Positions 27,322-36,767 of a stretch of 64,000 bases of DNA are shown here, in pieces. Location of the stretch: contig RAYY01000023.1 in NCBI GenBank assembly GCA_003611875.1, forward strand, positions 1-64,000, in the 5' to 3' direction. Source of the DNA: a bacterium D16-56. Lineage in GTDB: Bacteria; Bacillota; Clostridia; Lachnospirales; Lachnospiraceae. Positions within the stretch are counted from its first letter, which is position 1. Each line of letters begins with the position of its first letter. The notes under the pieces are model-generated. The model searched no databases, was not told where the DNA came from, and saw nothing but the letters and a program-made list of their open reading frames with translations. A program made the position numbers and the translations under genes.

Positions 27322-27502
27322 TTTAAACTAACCTACTTTCCTTGATGTTGCCCTCTTTTTCAGGGCATAATAGTATACCTTCAGGTGATTCCTTTGATCT
27401 TGATTCACTGCACCTCCGGGAAAGCCTTCCCCGAAAGCCCTTGATCCCTGAATCTTGTTCCTGTTTTTAAAACATACAACTTGATTCGTGTGAATACTAT
27501 CC
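27322..27502 (-). other. Long rpsM-rpsK spacer with a partial copy of the rpmJ leader motif
   Basis: This 181-bp gap inside the alpha operon holds a stretch at 27458-27480 similar to the core of the tandem repeat ahead of rpmJ (TGTATG, then AAAAACAGGA on the minus strand), and a small GCCCT/AGGGC hairpin at about 27350-27366. No gene or clear promoter is seen. Confidence 0.45.
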
Positions 27503-27871
27503 TTATTTCTTCTTGTTCGCTACGGTCTTCCGCGGTCCCTTACGGGTTCTCGCGTTAGTCTTGGTCTTCTGTCCGCGAACCGGCAGACTTCTTCTATGGC
27601 GGATTCCGCGATAGCAGCCAATCTCCTGCAGCCGCTTAATATTCATGGCGATCTCTCTGCGCAGATCACCCTCCACCACCTGACTGTCAGCAATCACTGC
27701 TGCGATCTTCCTGACCTCATCATCCGTCAGATCCTTGACGCGAGTGTCCGGATTCACGCCTGCTTCCGCCAGAATACGGTTAGAACTGGTTCTTCCGATC
27801 CCGTAAATGTAAGTCAGGCCGATCTCAACACGTTTCTCTCTTGGTAAATCAACTCCTGCTATACGAGCCAT
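27503..27871 (-). CDS. rpsM: Ribosomal protein S13
   Basis: The 122-residue head protein starts [20 protein letters not shown] and ends with the basic tail [18 protein letters not shown] that reaches the subunit interface. It follows rpmJ by 30 bp. Confidence 0.97.
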   Translation of the reverse strand: MARIAGVDLPREKRVEIGLTYIYGIGRTSSNRILAEAGVNPDTRVKDLTDDEVRKIAAVIADSQVVEGDLRREIAMNIKRLQEIGCYRGIRHRRSLPVRGQKTKTNARTRKGPRKTVANKKK

Positions 27872-27901
27872 TTGCGTCGTACACCTCCTGTTCTTCCTTC
27901 A

Positions 27902-28015
27902 TTAACCTTGTCTCTGCTTGTGCTTAGGATTTTCACAGATTACTCTGATACTGCCTTTGCGCTTGATGATTTTGCATTTCTCGCAAATCGGTTTCACTGA
28001 TGATCTCACCTTCAC
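27902..28015 (-). CDS. rpmJ: Ribosomal protein L36, zinc type
   Basis: This 37-residue gene starts at GTG 28015 behind AAAGGAG and ends KHKQRQG. It reads [20 protein letters not shown] at its start; the CxxC pair C11/C14 with later C27 and H32 forms the zinc site. It lies between infA and rpsM as in other Firmicutes. Confidence 0.95.
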   Translation of the reverse strand: MKVRSSVKPICEKCKIIKRKGSIRVICENPKHKQRQG

Positions 28016-28029
28016 GGCAAATCACTCCT

Positions 28030-28116
28030 TTCCTCTAAGCTGTCCTGTTTTTAAGGACATACAGGGATACTCCTGAGTATTTCCTCTAAGCTGTCCTGTT
28101 TTTAAGGACATACAGG
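28030..28116 (-). repeat. Tandem 36-nt repeat in the rpmJ leader
   Basis: Two identical 36-nt units lie at 28030-28065 and 28081-28116, period 51. On the minus strand each contains CCTGT pairing with ACAGG around a loop holding TCCTTAAAA, followed by a purine-rich tail with AGAGGA. They lie downstream of a strong promoter and just ahead of rpmJ, so they are transcribed leader sequence and may regulate the rpmJ-rpsM-rpsK-rpsD-rpoA unit. Confidence 0.85.
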
Positions 28117-28153
28117 TACACTCCACCCTGCATCTTAACAAAGTTGCCATAAC

Positions 28154-28182
28154 ATTATATCACTGTCCACTTTTAAATGCAA
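28154..28182 (-). promoter_or_regulatory. Internal promoter of the alpha-operon part (rpmJ to rplQ)
   Basis: TTGCAT (28177-28182), a 17-bp spacer and a perfect TATAAT (28154-28159) on the minus strand. The -35 context CTTGCATTT and the GTGA just before the -10 match the S10 operon promoter closely. Confidence 0.8.
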
Positions 28183-28253
28183 GCATTTTTTACTTTTTTT
28201 ACCTTATTTCAGCCACAAAAAGTAACAATTCACGGTACAGCCAACAACGTAGC

Positions 28254-28395
28254 CTGAGCTGCTGCCTGTACCCCGGAAAACCCTAAAAGAACGTCGGCGC
28301 TTAACAAACTGAGACGCTTTTCTCAGTAAATTTAGCGTCCGCTGCGTTCTGTCCGAAGCGAAAGCACGTTTTCCGGGGTACAGGCAGCAGCTCAG
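28254..28395. repeat. 142-bp long-hairpin element between infA and rpmJ
   Basis: The ends are a perfect 27-bp inverted repeat (28254-28280 and 28369-28395). The interior continues the symmetry imperfectly: AGAACG at 28288-28293 against CGTTCT at 28345-28350 and ACTGAGA against TCTCAGT at the apex (28309-28327). The whole element can form one long hairpin. No target-site duplication is obvious. It starts 20 bp past the infA stop. A miniature inverted-repeat element or processing site is possible. Confidence 0.85.
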
Positions 28396-28415
28396 AAGGC
28401 CCCTTTGCTCTGCTT

Positions 28416-28634
28416 CTATTTATCTCTCCAAATAATCCTCCCCTTAGAAAGATCATACGGCGACAGCTCAATCGTCACCCGGTCCCCCGGAAGAATCCGA
28501 ATATAATTCATCCTCAGCTTTCCGCTAATATGTGCCAGAACCTGATGCCCATTTTCCAGCTCCACCTGAAACATGGCATTCGGAAGCTTCTCCACCACGG
28601 TTCCCTCAATCTCAATCACATCTGCTTTTGACAT
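28416..28634 (-). CDS. infA: Translation initiation factor IF-1
   Basis: The 72-residue OB-fold protein starts [20 protein letters not shown] and ends [11 protein letters not shown], an almost canonical IF-1. It binds the ribosomal A site during initiation. ATG 28634 follows AGGAGG at 6 bp; the frame extends 12 codons upstream without a better start. Confidence 0.97.
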   Translation of the reverse strand: MSKADVIEIEGTVVEKLPNAMFQVELENGHQVLAHISGKLRMNYIRILPGDRVTIELSPYDLSKGRIIWRDK

Positions 28635-28712
28635 ATGCTTACCTCCTGAATACGCAACGTATCTATCCAACTATTCCTTAACTCACGGCCACAGAATTTT
28701 AATAGCAGGCAA

Positions 28713-28991
28713 TCATCCATGATTCTGCTCTCTGCACTTCACATAATCTCTCAGCCGGGTATAAATCTCATCATCCGTCACAGGGAATCTTTCCACCACC
28801 AGGCAGTGCGCTGCCTGAATATGCTTTTTATTTTTCTTCTTCGGTTTTTCCTGGCATCTTCTCCTCCCATCTGCCAGAAAAACCCAATCCCCGTCCACAG
28901 ACACAATAACATAGTACTGATCTTTATCATGTCCGGCAAGAGATCTTGCCGGACATCCTGGTTGATAATCCATCCTGTTCACCGTCCTCAT
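28713..28991 (-). CDS. KOW-domain RNA-binding protein, L14e-like
   Basis: The 92-residue protein carries a KOW-like N-terminal part (PGCPARSLAGHDKDQYYVIV, then VFLADGRRRCQEKPKKKNKKH) as found in a small family located between map and infA in Clostridia. A role with the ribosome is inferred from position and family. Its start overlaps the map stop by 4 bp. Confidence 0.8.
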   Translation of the reverse strand: MRTVNRMDYQPGCPARSLAGHDKDQYYVIVSVDGDWVFLADGRRRCQEKPKKKNKKHIQAAHCLVVERFPVTDDEIYTRLRDYVKCREQNHG

Positions 28992-29740
28992 AGCCGGGAC
29001 AAGATCTCCGGTTCTCCCCCTGTAATAAGAATCGTATTCTCATAATGGGCAGAAAGAGAACCGTCATCCGTCGCCACGGTCCAGTTGTCATCCAGCCATA
29101 CTACATCCGCACGCCCCATATTGATCATCGGTTCAATGGCAAGGGTCATACCGGGACGCAGCCGTATCCCCTTGCGCTTTTGGGAAAAATTCGGCACCTC
29201 CGGATCCTCATGAAGGGCTCTGCCGACTCCATGCCCTACCAGATCACGAACCACCCCATAGCCAAAATGCTCTGCATATGCCTGAATTGCCGAGGAGATA
29301 TCATTGAGATGATTGCCGGCTCTTGCATATTTGATTCCCTCAAAAAAACACTCTTTCGTCACCTGAATTAATTTCTCTGCTTCCGGCCGGATTTTGCCCA
29401 CAGCATGAGTTCTTGCTGCATCGGAATGATATCCATTGTAGATCACCCCTGCATCCAGACTGACAATATCCCCCTCGTGGAGAATCCTGTGCCGGTCGGG
29501 AATACCATGAACCACCTCGTCATTGACTGACACACAGATAGAAGCCGGATATCCGTTGTAGTTCTTAAAAGACGGAGCGCAGCCATAGCTGCGGATCATG
29601 CGCTCTCCTGCCCGGTCAATATCCAGGGTGGAGATTCCGGGCTTTATCATTTTCCCCAGCTCCTCATGAACCCGGGCAAGAATCCTCCCTGCCTCCCGCA
29701 TCAACTCAATTTCTCTCTCTGACTTAATGGATACTGACAT
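28988..29740 (-). CDS. map: Methionine aminopeptidase, type I
   Basis: The 250-residue enzyme removes N-terminal methionine from new proteins. Metal ligands are seen in SLDAGVIYNGYHSDAARTH, GHGVGRALHEDPEVPNF and AIEPMINMG. It follows adk by 3 bp. Length is typical. Confidence 0.96.
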   Translation of the reverse strand: MSVSIKSEREIELMREAGRILARVHEELGKMIKPGISTLDIDRAGERMIRSYGCAPSFKNYNGYPASICVSVNDEVVHGIPDRHRILHEGDIVSLDAGVIYNGYHSDAARTHAVGKIRPEAEKLIQVTKECFFEGIKYARAGNHLNDISSAIQAYAEHFGYGVVRDLVGHGVGRALHEDPEVPNFSQKRKGIRLRPGMTLAIEPMINMGRADVVWLDDNWTVATDDGSLSAHYENTILITGGEPEILSRL

Positions 29741-29743
29741 AAT

Positions 29744-30388
29744 TTACGCCCCCAGAACCGCTACAATGTCCTGAAATACCTGATTCAGTTCCTTGGTTCC
29801 ATCTACCGTCACCAGAATTCCCTGCCCCTTATAATAGTCGATCAAAGGCTGAGTCTGATCATGATAGACTGTCAGACGCTTCTGAACGGTCTCCGGCTTA
29901 TCATCATCCCGCAAAACCAGCTTATCCTGACATGCATCACACAAACCCTCTGCCTTCGGAGGATTAAATTCGATATGATAGGTAGCGCCACACTTCAGAC
30001 AAGCCCTTCTGCCTCCCATCCGAGTAACAATCGCCTCATCCGGCACATCCACATCCACTGCAAAATCCATTTTTTCCCCGCGCTTTTCAAGAGCCTCTGT
30101 CAGGCTTTCCGCCTGCGGAATCGTCCGCGGAAATCCATCCAGCACGTATCCGTTCTCACAATCTGCCTGGCTGATCCGATCCAGCAGCATCCCAATGGTT
30201 ACATCATCCGGAACAAGCTGCCCCTGATCCATGTAGAATTTGGCCTTCATTCCCAGCTCCGTGCCGCCTTTGATATTGGCACGAAAAATATCACCGGTGG
30301 AAATGTGCGGAATCCCGTACTTTTCAGCAATTTTCTTAGCCTGAGTACCTTTTCCTGCTCCAGGAGCTCCCAACATGATAATCTTCAT
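29744..30388 (-). CDS. adk: Adenylate kinase, zinc-LID form
   Basis: The 214-residue enzyme interconverts AMP, ADP and ATP. P-loop GAPGAGKGTQ (7-16), DGFPRTIPQAE and the LID with CLKCG and CDAC, the four-cysteine zinc site of Gram-positive enzymes. It starts the adk-map-KOW-infA stretch after a terminator-like hairpin. Confidence 0.97.
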   Translation of the reverse strand: MKIIMLGAPGAGKGTQAKKIAEKYGIPHISTGDIFRANIKGGTELGMKAKFYMDQGQLVPDDVTIGMLLDRISQADCENGYVLDGFPRTIPQAESLTEALEKRGEKMDFAVDVDVPDEAIVTRMGGRRACLKCGATYHIEFNPPKAEGLCDACQDKLVLRDDDKPETVQKRLTVYHDQTQPLIDYYKGQGILVTVDGTKELNQVFQDIVAVLGA

Positions 30389-30514
30389 TTTTTCCTCCTC
30401 CTTCTTATAAGGTTATGCCCCTCACTTACGCTCGGCAGCAAGTCATCGGAAGACAGCGAAACATCGATCGCGTTTCATGCTTCCCTAAACATTCTATATG
30501 AAACCGTATAGCAG

Positions 30515-30551
30515 AAAAAGCTGCCGCCCATGATTCTCCTGCGCAGCAGCT
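30515..30551 (-). terminator. Terminator or attenuator between secY and adk
   Basis: On the minus strand AGCTGCTGC pairs with GGCGGCAGCT (stem within 30519-30551), followed by TTTTTC. It lies 14 bp past the secY stop. The remaining spacer to adk (30389-30514) holds a GAAAC/GTTTC hairpin. Confidence 0.65.
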
Positions 30552-30564
30552 CTCCCAGCTCATC

Positions 30565-31902
30565 CTAATCGTTTAAAAATCCCTTGTAATTCCGCACAAT
30601 CACCTGAGACTCAATAGCCTTGATCGTTTCCAGAATTACACTGACAATAATAATCAGGGACGTACCTAAAAATGACAGGCGGCTCACACCGAACACACCG
30701 GAAATCATAATCGGAATCACACTGATAATTATCAGCCCCACAGCGCCGACAAAAATAATATAGCTTAAAATCTTTTCCAGATATTCTGAAGTTGGTTTCC
30801 CCGGACGAATCCCCGGAATGAAACCGCCGGATTTCTTCATATTATTTGCTACTTCCAGTGGGTTAAAGGTAATGGACGTGTAAAAATACGCAAAGAGAAC
30901 AATCAGCACAATATATATGATCAACCCTACGGAATACCAGGGCATCTCCGGACGGAACCAGGAAGAAGAATTAAGCATCATCAAAATCTTACCTGGAATT
31001 GTACTGTAATCCGGAGTAAAAAATTGTGCGATCACAACCGGAAATGACAAAATGGAAGACGCAAAGATCACCGGAATTACGCCGGCGGTATTTACTTTTA
31101 ACGGAATATGAGAAGACTGACCGCCTACCATCTTCCTGCCTACCATCTTTTTCGAATACTGCACCGGTATCCTGCGTTCACCATCCTGCAGATATACCAC
31201 AAACACAACCATAGCTACTGCCACGGCCAGCATCATCAGCACGGCCACCACCTGCACGGCAATAATTCTGCCGTTCATAAAGGTATTGTATAAGGTACTG
31301 ACATCCTGGGGCAGAGAGGATACGATATTAAACAGCAATACAATGGAAATTCCATTTCCCACGCCCTTCTCCGTAATCCGCTCACCAATCCACATTAAAA
31401 ATGCACTTCCCGCAGTCATCGTCAGCACAGCAATAATCACCAAAGAAGCTTTTCCTAAAAATCCCTGGTCGTTATAGCCAACCAGCAGACCCTGACCTCC
31501 GAAACCAACCGCCATAGCAGTAGATTCCACCAAAGCCAGCACTACCGTCAGATAACGGGTGTACTCTGCAATCTTCTTCCTGCCATCCTCACCCTCCCGC
31601 TGCATCTCCTCCAGCTTTGGAATCGCAATCGTCAAAAGCTGCATAATGATCGAAGATGTGATATACGGAGTAATGCTTAGCGCCAATACAGACATGGAGG
31701 TAAAGGATCCTCCTGTCATGGCGTCAAAAAAGTTGAATGCATCGCCGCTCTGCTTTGCAAAAAAGTCTGCAAAATAGGAGGTGTTCACTCCGGGAATCGG
31801 AAGCTCCGATCCGAAGCGAATCACCACCAGCATCATGAAAGTATAAAGAAGCTTTTTACGTATCTCCTTATCCTTCCATGCATTTCGGAGTGTCTTTAAC
31901 AT
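30565..31902 (-). CDS. secY: Preprotein translocase subunit SecY
   Basis: The 445-residue channel protein has ten predicted helices and family motifs such as GSELPIPGVNTSYF, ALSITPYITSSIIMQLL and GGFIPGIRPGKPTSEYL. It sits directly behind rplO, as expected for the spc operon. It forms the Sec channel in the cell membrane with SecE and SecG, not in the window. Confidence 0.97.
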   Translation of the reverse strand: MLKTLRNAWKDKEIRKKLLYTFMMLVVIRFGSELPIPGVNTSYFADFFAKQSGDAFNFFDAMTGGSFTSMSVLALSITPYITSSIIMQLLTIAIPKLEEMQREGEDGRKKIAEYTRYLTVVLALVESTAMAVGFGGQGLLVGYNDQGFLGKASLVIIAVLTMTAGSAFLMWIGERITEKGVGNGISIVLLFNIVSSLPQDVSTLYNTFMNGRIIAVQVVAVLMMLAVAVAMVVFVVYLQDGERRIPVQYSKKMVGRKMVGGQSSHIPLKVNTAGVIPVIFASSILSFPVVIAQFFTPDYSTIPGKILMMLNSSSWFRPEMPWYSVGLIIYIVLIVLFAYFYTSITFNPLEVANNMKKSGGFIPGIRPGKPTSEYLEKILSYIIFVGAVGLIIISVIPIMISGVFGVSRLSFLGTSLIIIVSVILETIKAIESQVIVRNYKGFLND

Positions 31903-31903
31903 A

Positions 31904-32344
31904 TTAGATCACCTCGCAGGTTCCACCTAAAGCCTCAATCTTTGTTTTTGCACCCTCGCTGAATGCATCTACTTTTACGGTCAGCTTTTTGGTTAATTCT
32001 CCATCACCAAGAATCTTGACGCCGTCTCTTGGATTCTTGATGATACCGCACTCCATCAGGGACTCTACCGTAACCACTGCATCATTATCAAAACGCTCCA
32101 GGGCGCTTACATTGATTGCTACGATTTCTTTAGTATTGCGGTTTGTAAATCCTCTCTTTGGAATACGGCGGTACAGAGGCATCTGACCACCTTCAAATCC
32201 GGGTCTTGGAGCACCGGAACGGGCTTTCTGACCCTTATGGCCCTTACCGGCAGTTTTGCCGTTGCCTGAACCATGACCGCGCCCTCTCCTGAAATTATCG
32301 CTCTGTTTGGAGCCGGCAGCCGGTTGTAAATTCGATAAATCCAT
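31904..32344 (-). CDS. rplO: Ribosomal protein L15
   Basis: The protein starts [20 protein letters not shown] and contains the Gly/Lys-rich extension [23 protein letters not shown] 32344 is 8 bp from AAGGAGGT; an in-frame GTG one codon earlier is the alternative. It ends one base before secY begins. Confidence 0.96.
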   Translation of the reverse strand: MDLSNLQPAAGSKQSDNFRRGRGHGSGNGKTAGKGHKGQKARSGAPRPGFEGGQMPLYRRIPKRGFTNRNTKEIVAINVSALERFDNDAVVTVESLMECGIIKNPRDGVKILGDGELTKKLTVKVDAFSEGAKTKIEALGGTCEVI

Positions 32345-32370
32345 CACATTGCACCTCCTTACTTCGGTAG

Positions 32371-32553
32371 TTAGACTTCTTCTACTTTTACCAGATGTTT
32401 CACATGCCAGATCATGCCTCTGACAGCATCATTATCCGGCAGCTCAACGGTCTTATTAAGCTTTCTAAGGCCCAAAGCCTCCACCGTCGCCCTGTGCTTA
32501 GGAACTGCCCCGATGGGGGATTTGACTAATGTCACTCTTAACTTCTCTGCCAT
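32371..32553 (-). CDS. rpmD: Ribosomal protein L30
   Basis: The 60-residue protein reads [20 protein letters not shown] at its start. ATG 32553 follows AGGAG; the open frame extends upstream into the rpsE end. It is in the normal place between rpsE and rplO. Confidence 0.95.
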   Translation of the reverse strand: MAEKLRVTLVKSPIGAVPKHRATVEALGLRKLNKTVELPDNDAVRGMIWHVKHLVKVEEV

Positions 32554-32566
32554 TTTATTCTCCTCC

Positions 32567-33076
32567 TTAGCCCACAATCTCATCTACGGATTTGCCGCGC
32601 AGTCTCGCATACTCCTCCGGAGTTTTAAGCTGGGTCAGTCCCTGAATCACGGCAAGAACCACATTGGTTTTATTGTTGGAACCTAAAGACTTGGCACGGA
32701 CATTCTTGATTCCAGCCAGCTCCAGCACGGCACGAGCCGGACCGCCTGCGATGATACCAGTACCTTCCGGGGCCTTCTTCATCAGTACGCTGGAACTGCC
32801 GAACTGAGCAAGAATGTCATGGGGAATACTCTGGTTCTCATCTACCGGAACTTCCACAAGATTCTTGGCTGCAGCCTCTTTTCCTTTGCGGATAGCCTCC
32901 GGCACCTCTCCGGCCTTGCCTAAGCCTGCACCTACATGGCCGTTGCCGTCGCCAACCACTACCAGAGCAGAGAATCTCATGGTACGGCCGCCTTTAACGG
33001 TCTTTGATACACGCTTGATTGCTACTACATTGTCATTTAACTCTAACTGACTTGCGTCAATAATTGTACGCTTCAT
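32567..33076 (-). CDS. rpsE: Ribosomal protein S5
   Basis: The 169-residue protein has the S5 double-stranded RNA-binding motif ([20 protein letters not shown]) and the helicase-loop region [20 protein letters not shown]. It contributes to decoding accuracy and mRNA unwinding. Confidence 0.97.
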   Translation of the reverse strand: MKRTIIDASQLELNDNVVAIKRVSKTVKGGRTMRFSALVVVGDGNGHVGAGLGKAGEVPEAIRKGKEAAAKNLVEVPVDENQSIPHDILAQFGSSSVLMKKAPEGTGIIAGGPARAVLELAGIKNVRAKSLGSNNKTNVVLAVIQGLTQLKTPEEYARLRGKSVDEIVG

Positions 33077-33092
33077 GCTGCTCTCCTCTCTA

Positions 33093-33461
33093 CTAGAATT
33101 TCAGACCGGCTTCACGGGCCGCATCTGCAAGTGCCTGAATTTTACCCTGGTAAATGAAACCGCCCCGGTCAAATACAACCTCCTCGATTCCCTTCTCCAG
33201 CGCCCTCTTAGCGATCAGAGTTCCAACATAGCTGGCAGCAGCCACATCATTGGTATGTTCCAGTTCCTCTTTTGCCGCCTTCTCCAAGGTAGATGCTGCT
33301 GCCAGAGTATTGCCTACAGAATCGTCAATAATCTGCGCATACATATGATTGTTGCTTCTGAACACAGCCAGACGCGGTCTCTCTGCAGTTCCTGCAAAGC
33401 GGTTACGTAATCTGGTATGTTTTTTTACGCGAACTTCATTTCTTGATTTCTTGCTAACCAT
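33093..33461 (-). CDS. rplR: Ribosomal protein L18
   Basis: The 122-residue 5S rRNA-binding protein starts [20 protein letters not shown] and has [18 protein letters not shown] and the C-terminal [20 protein letters not shown]. Normal length and context. Confidence 0.97.
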   Translation of the reverse strand: MVSKKSRNEVRVKKHTRLRNRFAGTAERPRLAVFRSNNHMYAQIIDDSVGNTLAAASTLEKAAKEELEHTNDVAAASYVGTLIAKRALEKGIEEVVFDRGGFIYQGKIQALADAAREAGLKF

Positions 33462-33478
33462 TTTCGCACTCTCCTTAA

Positions 33479-34021
33479 TTATTTCTTACCAGTCTTACCA
33501 ACTTTACGTCTGATTGTCTCGTCAGCGTACTTAATTCCTTTGCCCTTATACGGCTCAGGTCTTCTCTTGTCTCTGATTTCGGCAGCGTACTGGCCAACCT
33601 TCTCTTTATCAATACCTTTTACCGTAATCTTATTCTGCCCTTCCAAGACGGTCTCTAATCCTTCCGGATCCTCCATCTCAACCGGATGAGAATAACCCAG
33701 GTTTAAGGTTAATTTCTTTCCCTGTTTGGATGCGCGGTAACCGACGCCGTTTACCTCAAGAACCTTCTCATAGCCGTTGGTAACACCAACTACCATATTG
33801 TTGATCAGGGTTCTGGTAAGACCGTGAAGGGATTTCATCTTCTTTAAGTCATTGGGTCTGGTTACTACAATATGTCCATCTTCTTCTTTGATTGACATTT
33901 CTGTGGGAAGTTCTCTCTCCAGAGTCCCCTTTGGACCTTTTACAGTCACTTTATTATTCTCCGCGATCGTCACGGTCACACCTGCCGGAATCGCGATTGG
34001 CATTCTTCCAATACGTGACAT
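33479..34021 (-). CDS. rplF: Ribosomal protein L6
   Basis: The 180-residue protein starts [19 protein letters not shown] and ends with [19 protein letters not shown], a conserved L6 signature near the sarcin-ricin loop contact. It follows rpsH after an unusually long 231-bp spacer. Confidence 0.97.
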   Translation of the reverse strand: MSRIGRMPIAIPAGVTVTIAENNKVTVKGPKGTLERELPTEMSIKEEDGHIVVTRPNDLKKMKSLHGLTRTLINNMVVGVTNGYEKVLEVNGVGYRASKQGKKLTLNLGYSHPVEMEDPEGLETVLEGQNKITVKGIDKEKVGQYAAEIRDKRRPEPYKGKGIKYADETIRRKVGKTGKK

Positions 34022-34138
34022 GCCATTTTACCTCCTACTTAAATTTTCGGAAAAGACTTGTGCGCCTTTTCTGTTTTCAGTTGATTATTTTTATTTGTGC
34101 TGTTAAGTTGCTTTTGCAGCTGCTCCTGCATCTGCACG

Positions 34139-34251
34139 TCACTCAGCTAAACTCATCCTTCACCTACGGCTCGGCTTCGTTAAAGTTCGTGACGGACCTC
34201 GCACTAAGTTCAGCCTTTGCCTGCGGCTCGGCTTCACGAAGCTGCTTTCGG
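34139..34251 (-). repeat. Repetitive structured spacer between rpsH and rplF
   Basis: Two similar units follow each other on the minus strand, each with GAAGCCGAGCCG, an AGG-rich stretch and TTAG. Blocks GACCTCGCACTAAG (34195-34208) and AAGCTGCTTTCGG (34239-34251) recur in the rpsQ-rpmC spacer. No gene is seen in 34022-34252. Confidence 0.7.
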
Positions 34252-34252
34252 C

Positions 34253-34654
34253 CTACCACACAAATGCCAGTACTTCGCCGCCTACACCTAACTGACGGGC
34301 CTGCTTATCTGTCACCACGCCCTGGTTTGTAGAAATGATAGCGGTTCCAAGACCGCCTAAAACTTTCGGCAGGTCCTCTTTATTCGCGTACACACGCAGA
34401 CCTGGCTTGGAAATTCTCTTGATACCGGTAATGATCTTTTCATTCTTGTCAGCGCCGTACTTTAAGGTAATGCGGATTGTCTTAAATGCGCCGTCCTCGA
34501 CGATATCATATTTCTGAACATAACCCTCCTTTACCAGGATGTCGGCAATCGCCAGTTTCATCTTGGATGAGGGTACGTCTACTGTATCATGCTTAGCAGT
34601 ATTTGCATTACGGATTCTTGTAAGCATATCTGCGATGGGATCACTCATTGTCAT
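34253..34654 (-). CDS. rpsH: Ribosomal protein S8
   Basis: The 133-residue protein starts [20 protein letters not shown] and ends [21 protein letters not shown]8 binds helix 21 of 16S rRNA and in many bacteria represses the spc operon. Start ATG behind AAGGAGG at 12 bp; a second ATG lies two codons later. Confidence 0.97.
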   Translation of the reverse strand: MTMSDPIADMLTRIRNANTAKHDTVDVPSSKMKLAIADILVKEGYVQKYDIVEDGAFKTIRITLKYGADKNEKIITGIKRISKPGLRVYANKEDLPKVLGGLGTAIISTNQGVVTDKQARQLGVGGEVLAFVW

Positions 34655-34826
34655 GGTAGATATTTTCCTCCTTGATTATAGTGCTGATTTTCACGCGCTT
34701 TGCGATAGTCCGTTCTGTCTGTAAGATTTTCAAAGAAAATACATCCGGACGCCGCGGACGGCCTTTTCTTCCGCTTTTACGGTTATCTTCTGCCATACGG
34801 CAAAAGAACCTTCAAGCCGTTAAAGG

Positions 34827-35012
34827 TCACCAGCTTGCTTTCTTAACGCCAGGAATCTGTCCCTTGTATGCCAGCTCACGGAAGCATATACGGCAAATCC
34901 CATACTTTCTCAAATATGCGTGCGGACGTCCGCAGATTCTGCAACGATTGTATTCTCTGGTGGAGAATTTCGCCGGACGCTGCTGTTTAATCTTCATTGA
35001 AGTTTTCGCCAT
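34827..35012 (-). CDS. rpsZ: Ribosomal protein S14, zinc type
   Basis: The 61-residue short form has [20 protein letters not shown], giving the two CxxC pairs that bind zinc. This C+ form is usual in Firmicutes. A 172-bp spacer with no gene separates it from rpsH. Confidence 0.96.
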   Translation of the reverse strand: MAKTSMKIKQQRPAKFSTREYNRCRICGRPHAYLRKYGICRICFRELAYKGQIPGVKKASW

Positions 35013-35027
35013 GGATCATTCCTCCTG

Positions 35028-35567
35028 TTATTTAGCAAATGGCATATTGAATAATGTCAAAAGTTCACGGGCTTCCTCGTCAGTCTTGGCAGTGGTAACA
35101 AAAATAATATCCATACCCCTTACCTTGTCAACTTTATCGTATTCAATCTCCGGGAAAATCAGCTGCTCTTTAATGCCCAGTGCATAGTTTCCTCTGCCGT
35201 CAAAGGCATTGGGGTTCACGCCGCGGAAGTCACGGACACGTGGCAGCGCCAGGTTGATCAGACGGTCTGCAAACTCATACATTTTCTCACCGCGCAGGGT
35301 AACCTTACATCCGATCGCCATTCCCTCTCTCAGCTTAAAGTTTGCAACAGACTTTTTCGCCTTGGTGGTAACTGCCTTCTGGCCGGTGATCAGTTCTAAG
35401 TCACGGACTGCAGAATCCAGAATCTTGGCATTATCCTTTGCCTCACCCACGCCCATGTTGACCACGATCTTATCCAGCTTGGGAACCTGCATGATGTTCT
35501 TATAACCAAATTTTTTCATCAGAGCGTCAACCATCTCGTTCTGATACATTTCTTTTAATCTAGCCAC
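35028..35567 (-). CDS. rplE: Ribosomal protein L5
   Basis: The 179-residue 5S rRNA-binding protein starts at GTG 35567 (reads [14 protein letters not shown]) because AAGGAGG lies 9 bp upstream; the open frame has an earlier TTG inside the ribosome binding site. Conserved [20 protein letters not shown] is present. Confidence 0.96.
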   Translation of the reverse strand: MARLKEMYQNEMVDALMKKFGYKNIMQVPKLDKIVVNMGVGEAKDNAKILDSAVRDLELITGQKAVTTKAKKSVANFKLREGMAIGCKVTLRGEKMYEFADRLINLALPRVRDFRGVNPNAFDGRGNYALGIKEQLIFPEIEYDKVDKVRGMDIIFVTTAKTDEEARELLTLFNMPFAK

Positions 35568-35590
35568 TCTTACGTTCCTCCTTATCAAAA

Positions 35591-35890
35591 TCAGTCAATG
35601 ACTTTGCCGGTCGCCTTGGCAACACGGACCTTCTTGCCATCTTTTACCTGAAATCCGACTCTCGTGGCTTTCCCGTCTACAACCAGCATGACATTGGAAA
35701 TATCCATGGGGGCTTCCTGACGAACGATACCGCCCTGAGGATTGCCTGCGCTCGGCTTAGAATGCTTTGTCACCATATTGCAGCCCTCAACGATCACCCT
35801 GCCGTCATGAACGTGCAGCACTTTGCCGGTTTTATCTTTATCTTTTCCTGTGATCACCTTTACCAGGTCATCTCTCTTAATTTTATGCAC
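35591..35890 (-). CDS. rplX: Ribosomal protein L24
   Basis: The 99-residue KOW-domain protein ([20 protein letters not shown]) is an assembly initiator of the 50S subunit. It lies 13 bp after rplN. Confidence 0.96.
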   Translation of the reverse strand: MHKIKRDDLVKVITGKDKDKTGKVLHVHDGRVIVEGCNMVTKHSKPSAGNPQGGIVRQEAPMDISNVMLVVDGKATRVGFQVKDGKKVRVAKATGKVID

Positions 35891-35903
35891 GGTCCATACC
35901 TCC

Positions 35904-36272
35904 TTACAGTACTTCTGGCGCTAGGGAAACAATCTTCATAAACTGTTTCTCACGCAGCTCTCTGGCAACCGGTCCAAAGATACGGGTGCCTCTCGGGGTC
36001 TTGTCGTCCTTGATAATCACTGCTGCATTCTCATCAAACCGGATATAGGACCCATCCTTCCGGCGGGCGCCCTTGACGGTACGCACTACAACGGCCTTTA
36101 CCACATCGCCCTTCTTTACAACGCCGCCTGGTGTTGCATCTTTGACGGACGCGACAATTATATCACCAATATTCGCATATCTTCTCGTGGAACCACCCAT
36201 AACACGGATGCAAAGAAGCTCTTTTGCTCCGGTATTATCGGCAACTCTCAGTCTGGTTTCCTGCTGAATCAT
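35904..36272 (-). CDS. rplN: Ribosomal protein L14
   Basis: The 122-residue protein starts [23 protein letters not shown] 36272 has AAAGGAG at 9 bp. An in-frame TTG three codons earlier lies too close to that site. Normal length and context. Confidence 0.97.
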   Translation of the reverse strand: MIQQETRLRVADNTGAKELLCIRVMGGSTRRYANIGDIIVASVKDATPGGVVKKGDVVKAVVVRTVKGARRKDGSYIRFDENAAVIIKDDKTPRGTRIFGPVARELREKQFMKIVSLAPEVL

Positions 36273-36302
36273 GCCTGCCAACTCCTTTCAAGGTATATTA
36301 CA

Positions 36303-36557
36303 TTACTTCGCCTTCTCAATAATCTCCACCAGTCTCCACCTCTTATCCTTGGACAAAGGTCTGGTCTCCATCACCTTTACGGTATCACCTGCGCCGCACT
36401 CGTTCTTTTCGTCATGGGCTTTCAGCTTTACAGTCTTTTTCACGATCTTACCATACAAAGGATGCTTCACATGGTCCTCGATAGCAACCACGATTGTCTT
36501 ATCCATCTTATCGCTAACGACTTTACCGACACGGGTCTTTCTCAGATTTCTTTCCAT
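36303..36557 (-). CDS. rpsQ: Ribosomal protein S17
   Basis: The 84-residue OB-fold protein starts [20 protein letters not shown] and has [19 protein letters not shown]. It follows rpmC after a 210-bp repetitive spacer. Confidence 0.97.
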   Translation of the reverse strand: MERNLRKTRVGKVVSDKMDKTIVVAIEDHVKHPLYGKIVKKTVKLKAHDEKNECGAGDTVKVMETRPLSKDKRWRLVEIIEKAK

Positions 36558-36598
36558 GTCTTAAATCTCCTCTCTTTCACTACGTTGACGGGTTTGTT

Positions 36599-36767
36599 CA
36601 CTCAACTAAACTCACACTTAATCGGGAAAATACATCCTCGCTTTGCTCGGAGTATCTGCTTCCACACTAAACTCGCAAACACCTCGTTAAGTGTTCCATG
36701 CATCGTGAACGACCTCGCACTAAGCTCATCTGTCGCCTTCGGCTCCGATTCGCTAAGCTGCTTTCGG
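36599..36767 (-). repeat. Repetitive structured spacer between rpmC and rpsQ
   Basis: Shares GACCTCGCACTAAGCTCA and AAGCTGCTTTCGG with the spacer at 34139-34251. On the minus strand it also has GGAACAC pairing with GTGTT, similar in layout to the GAAAC/GTTTC hairpin before adk. It begins right at the rpmC stop codon. Confidence 0.7.

Noticed and set aside
28030..28116. CRISPR-like repeat pair
   Set aside because: Only two units, a 15-nt spacer and no cas genes; it is a leader hairpin duplication.
34022..34332. Possible small gene in the rpsH-rplF spacer
   Set aside because: Frames are short, overlap rpsH and show repeat structure instead of codon bias.
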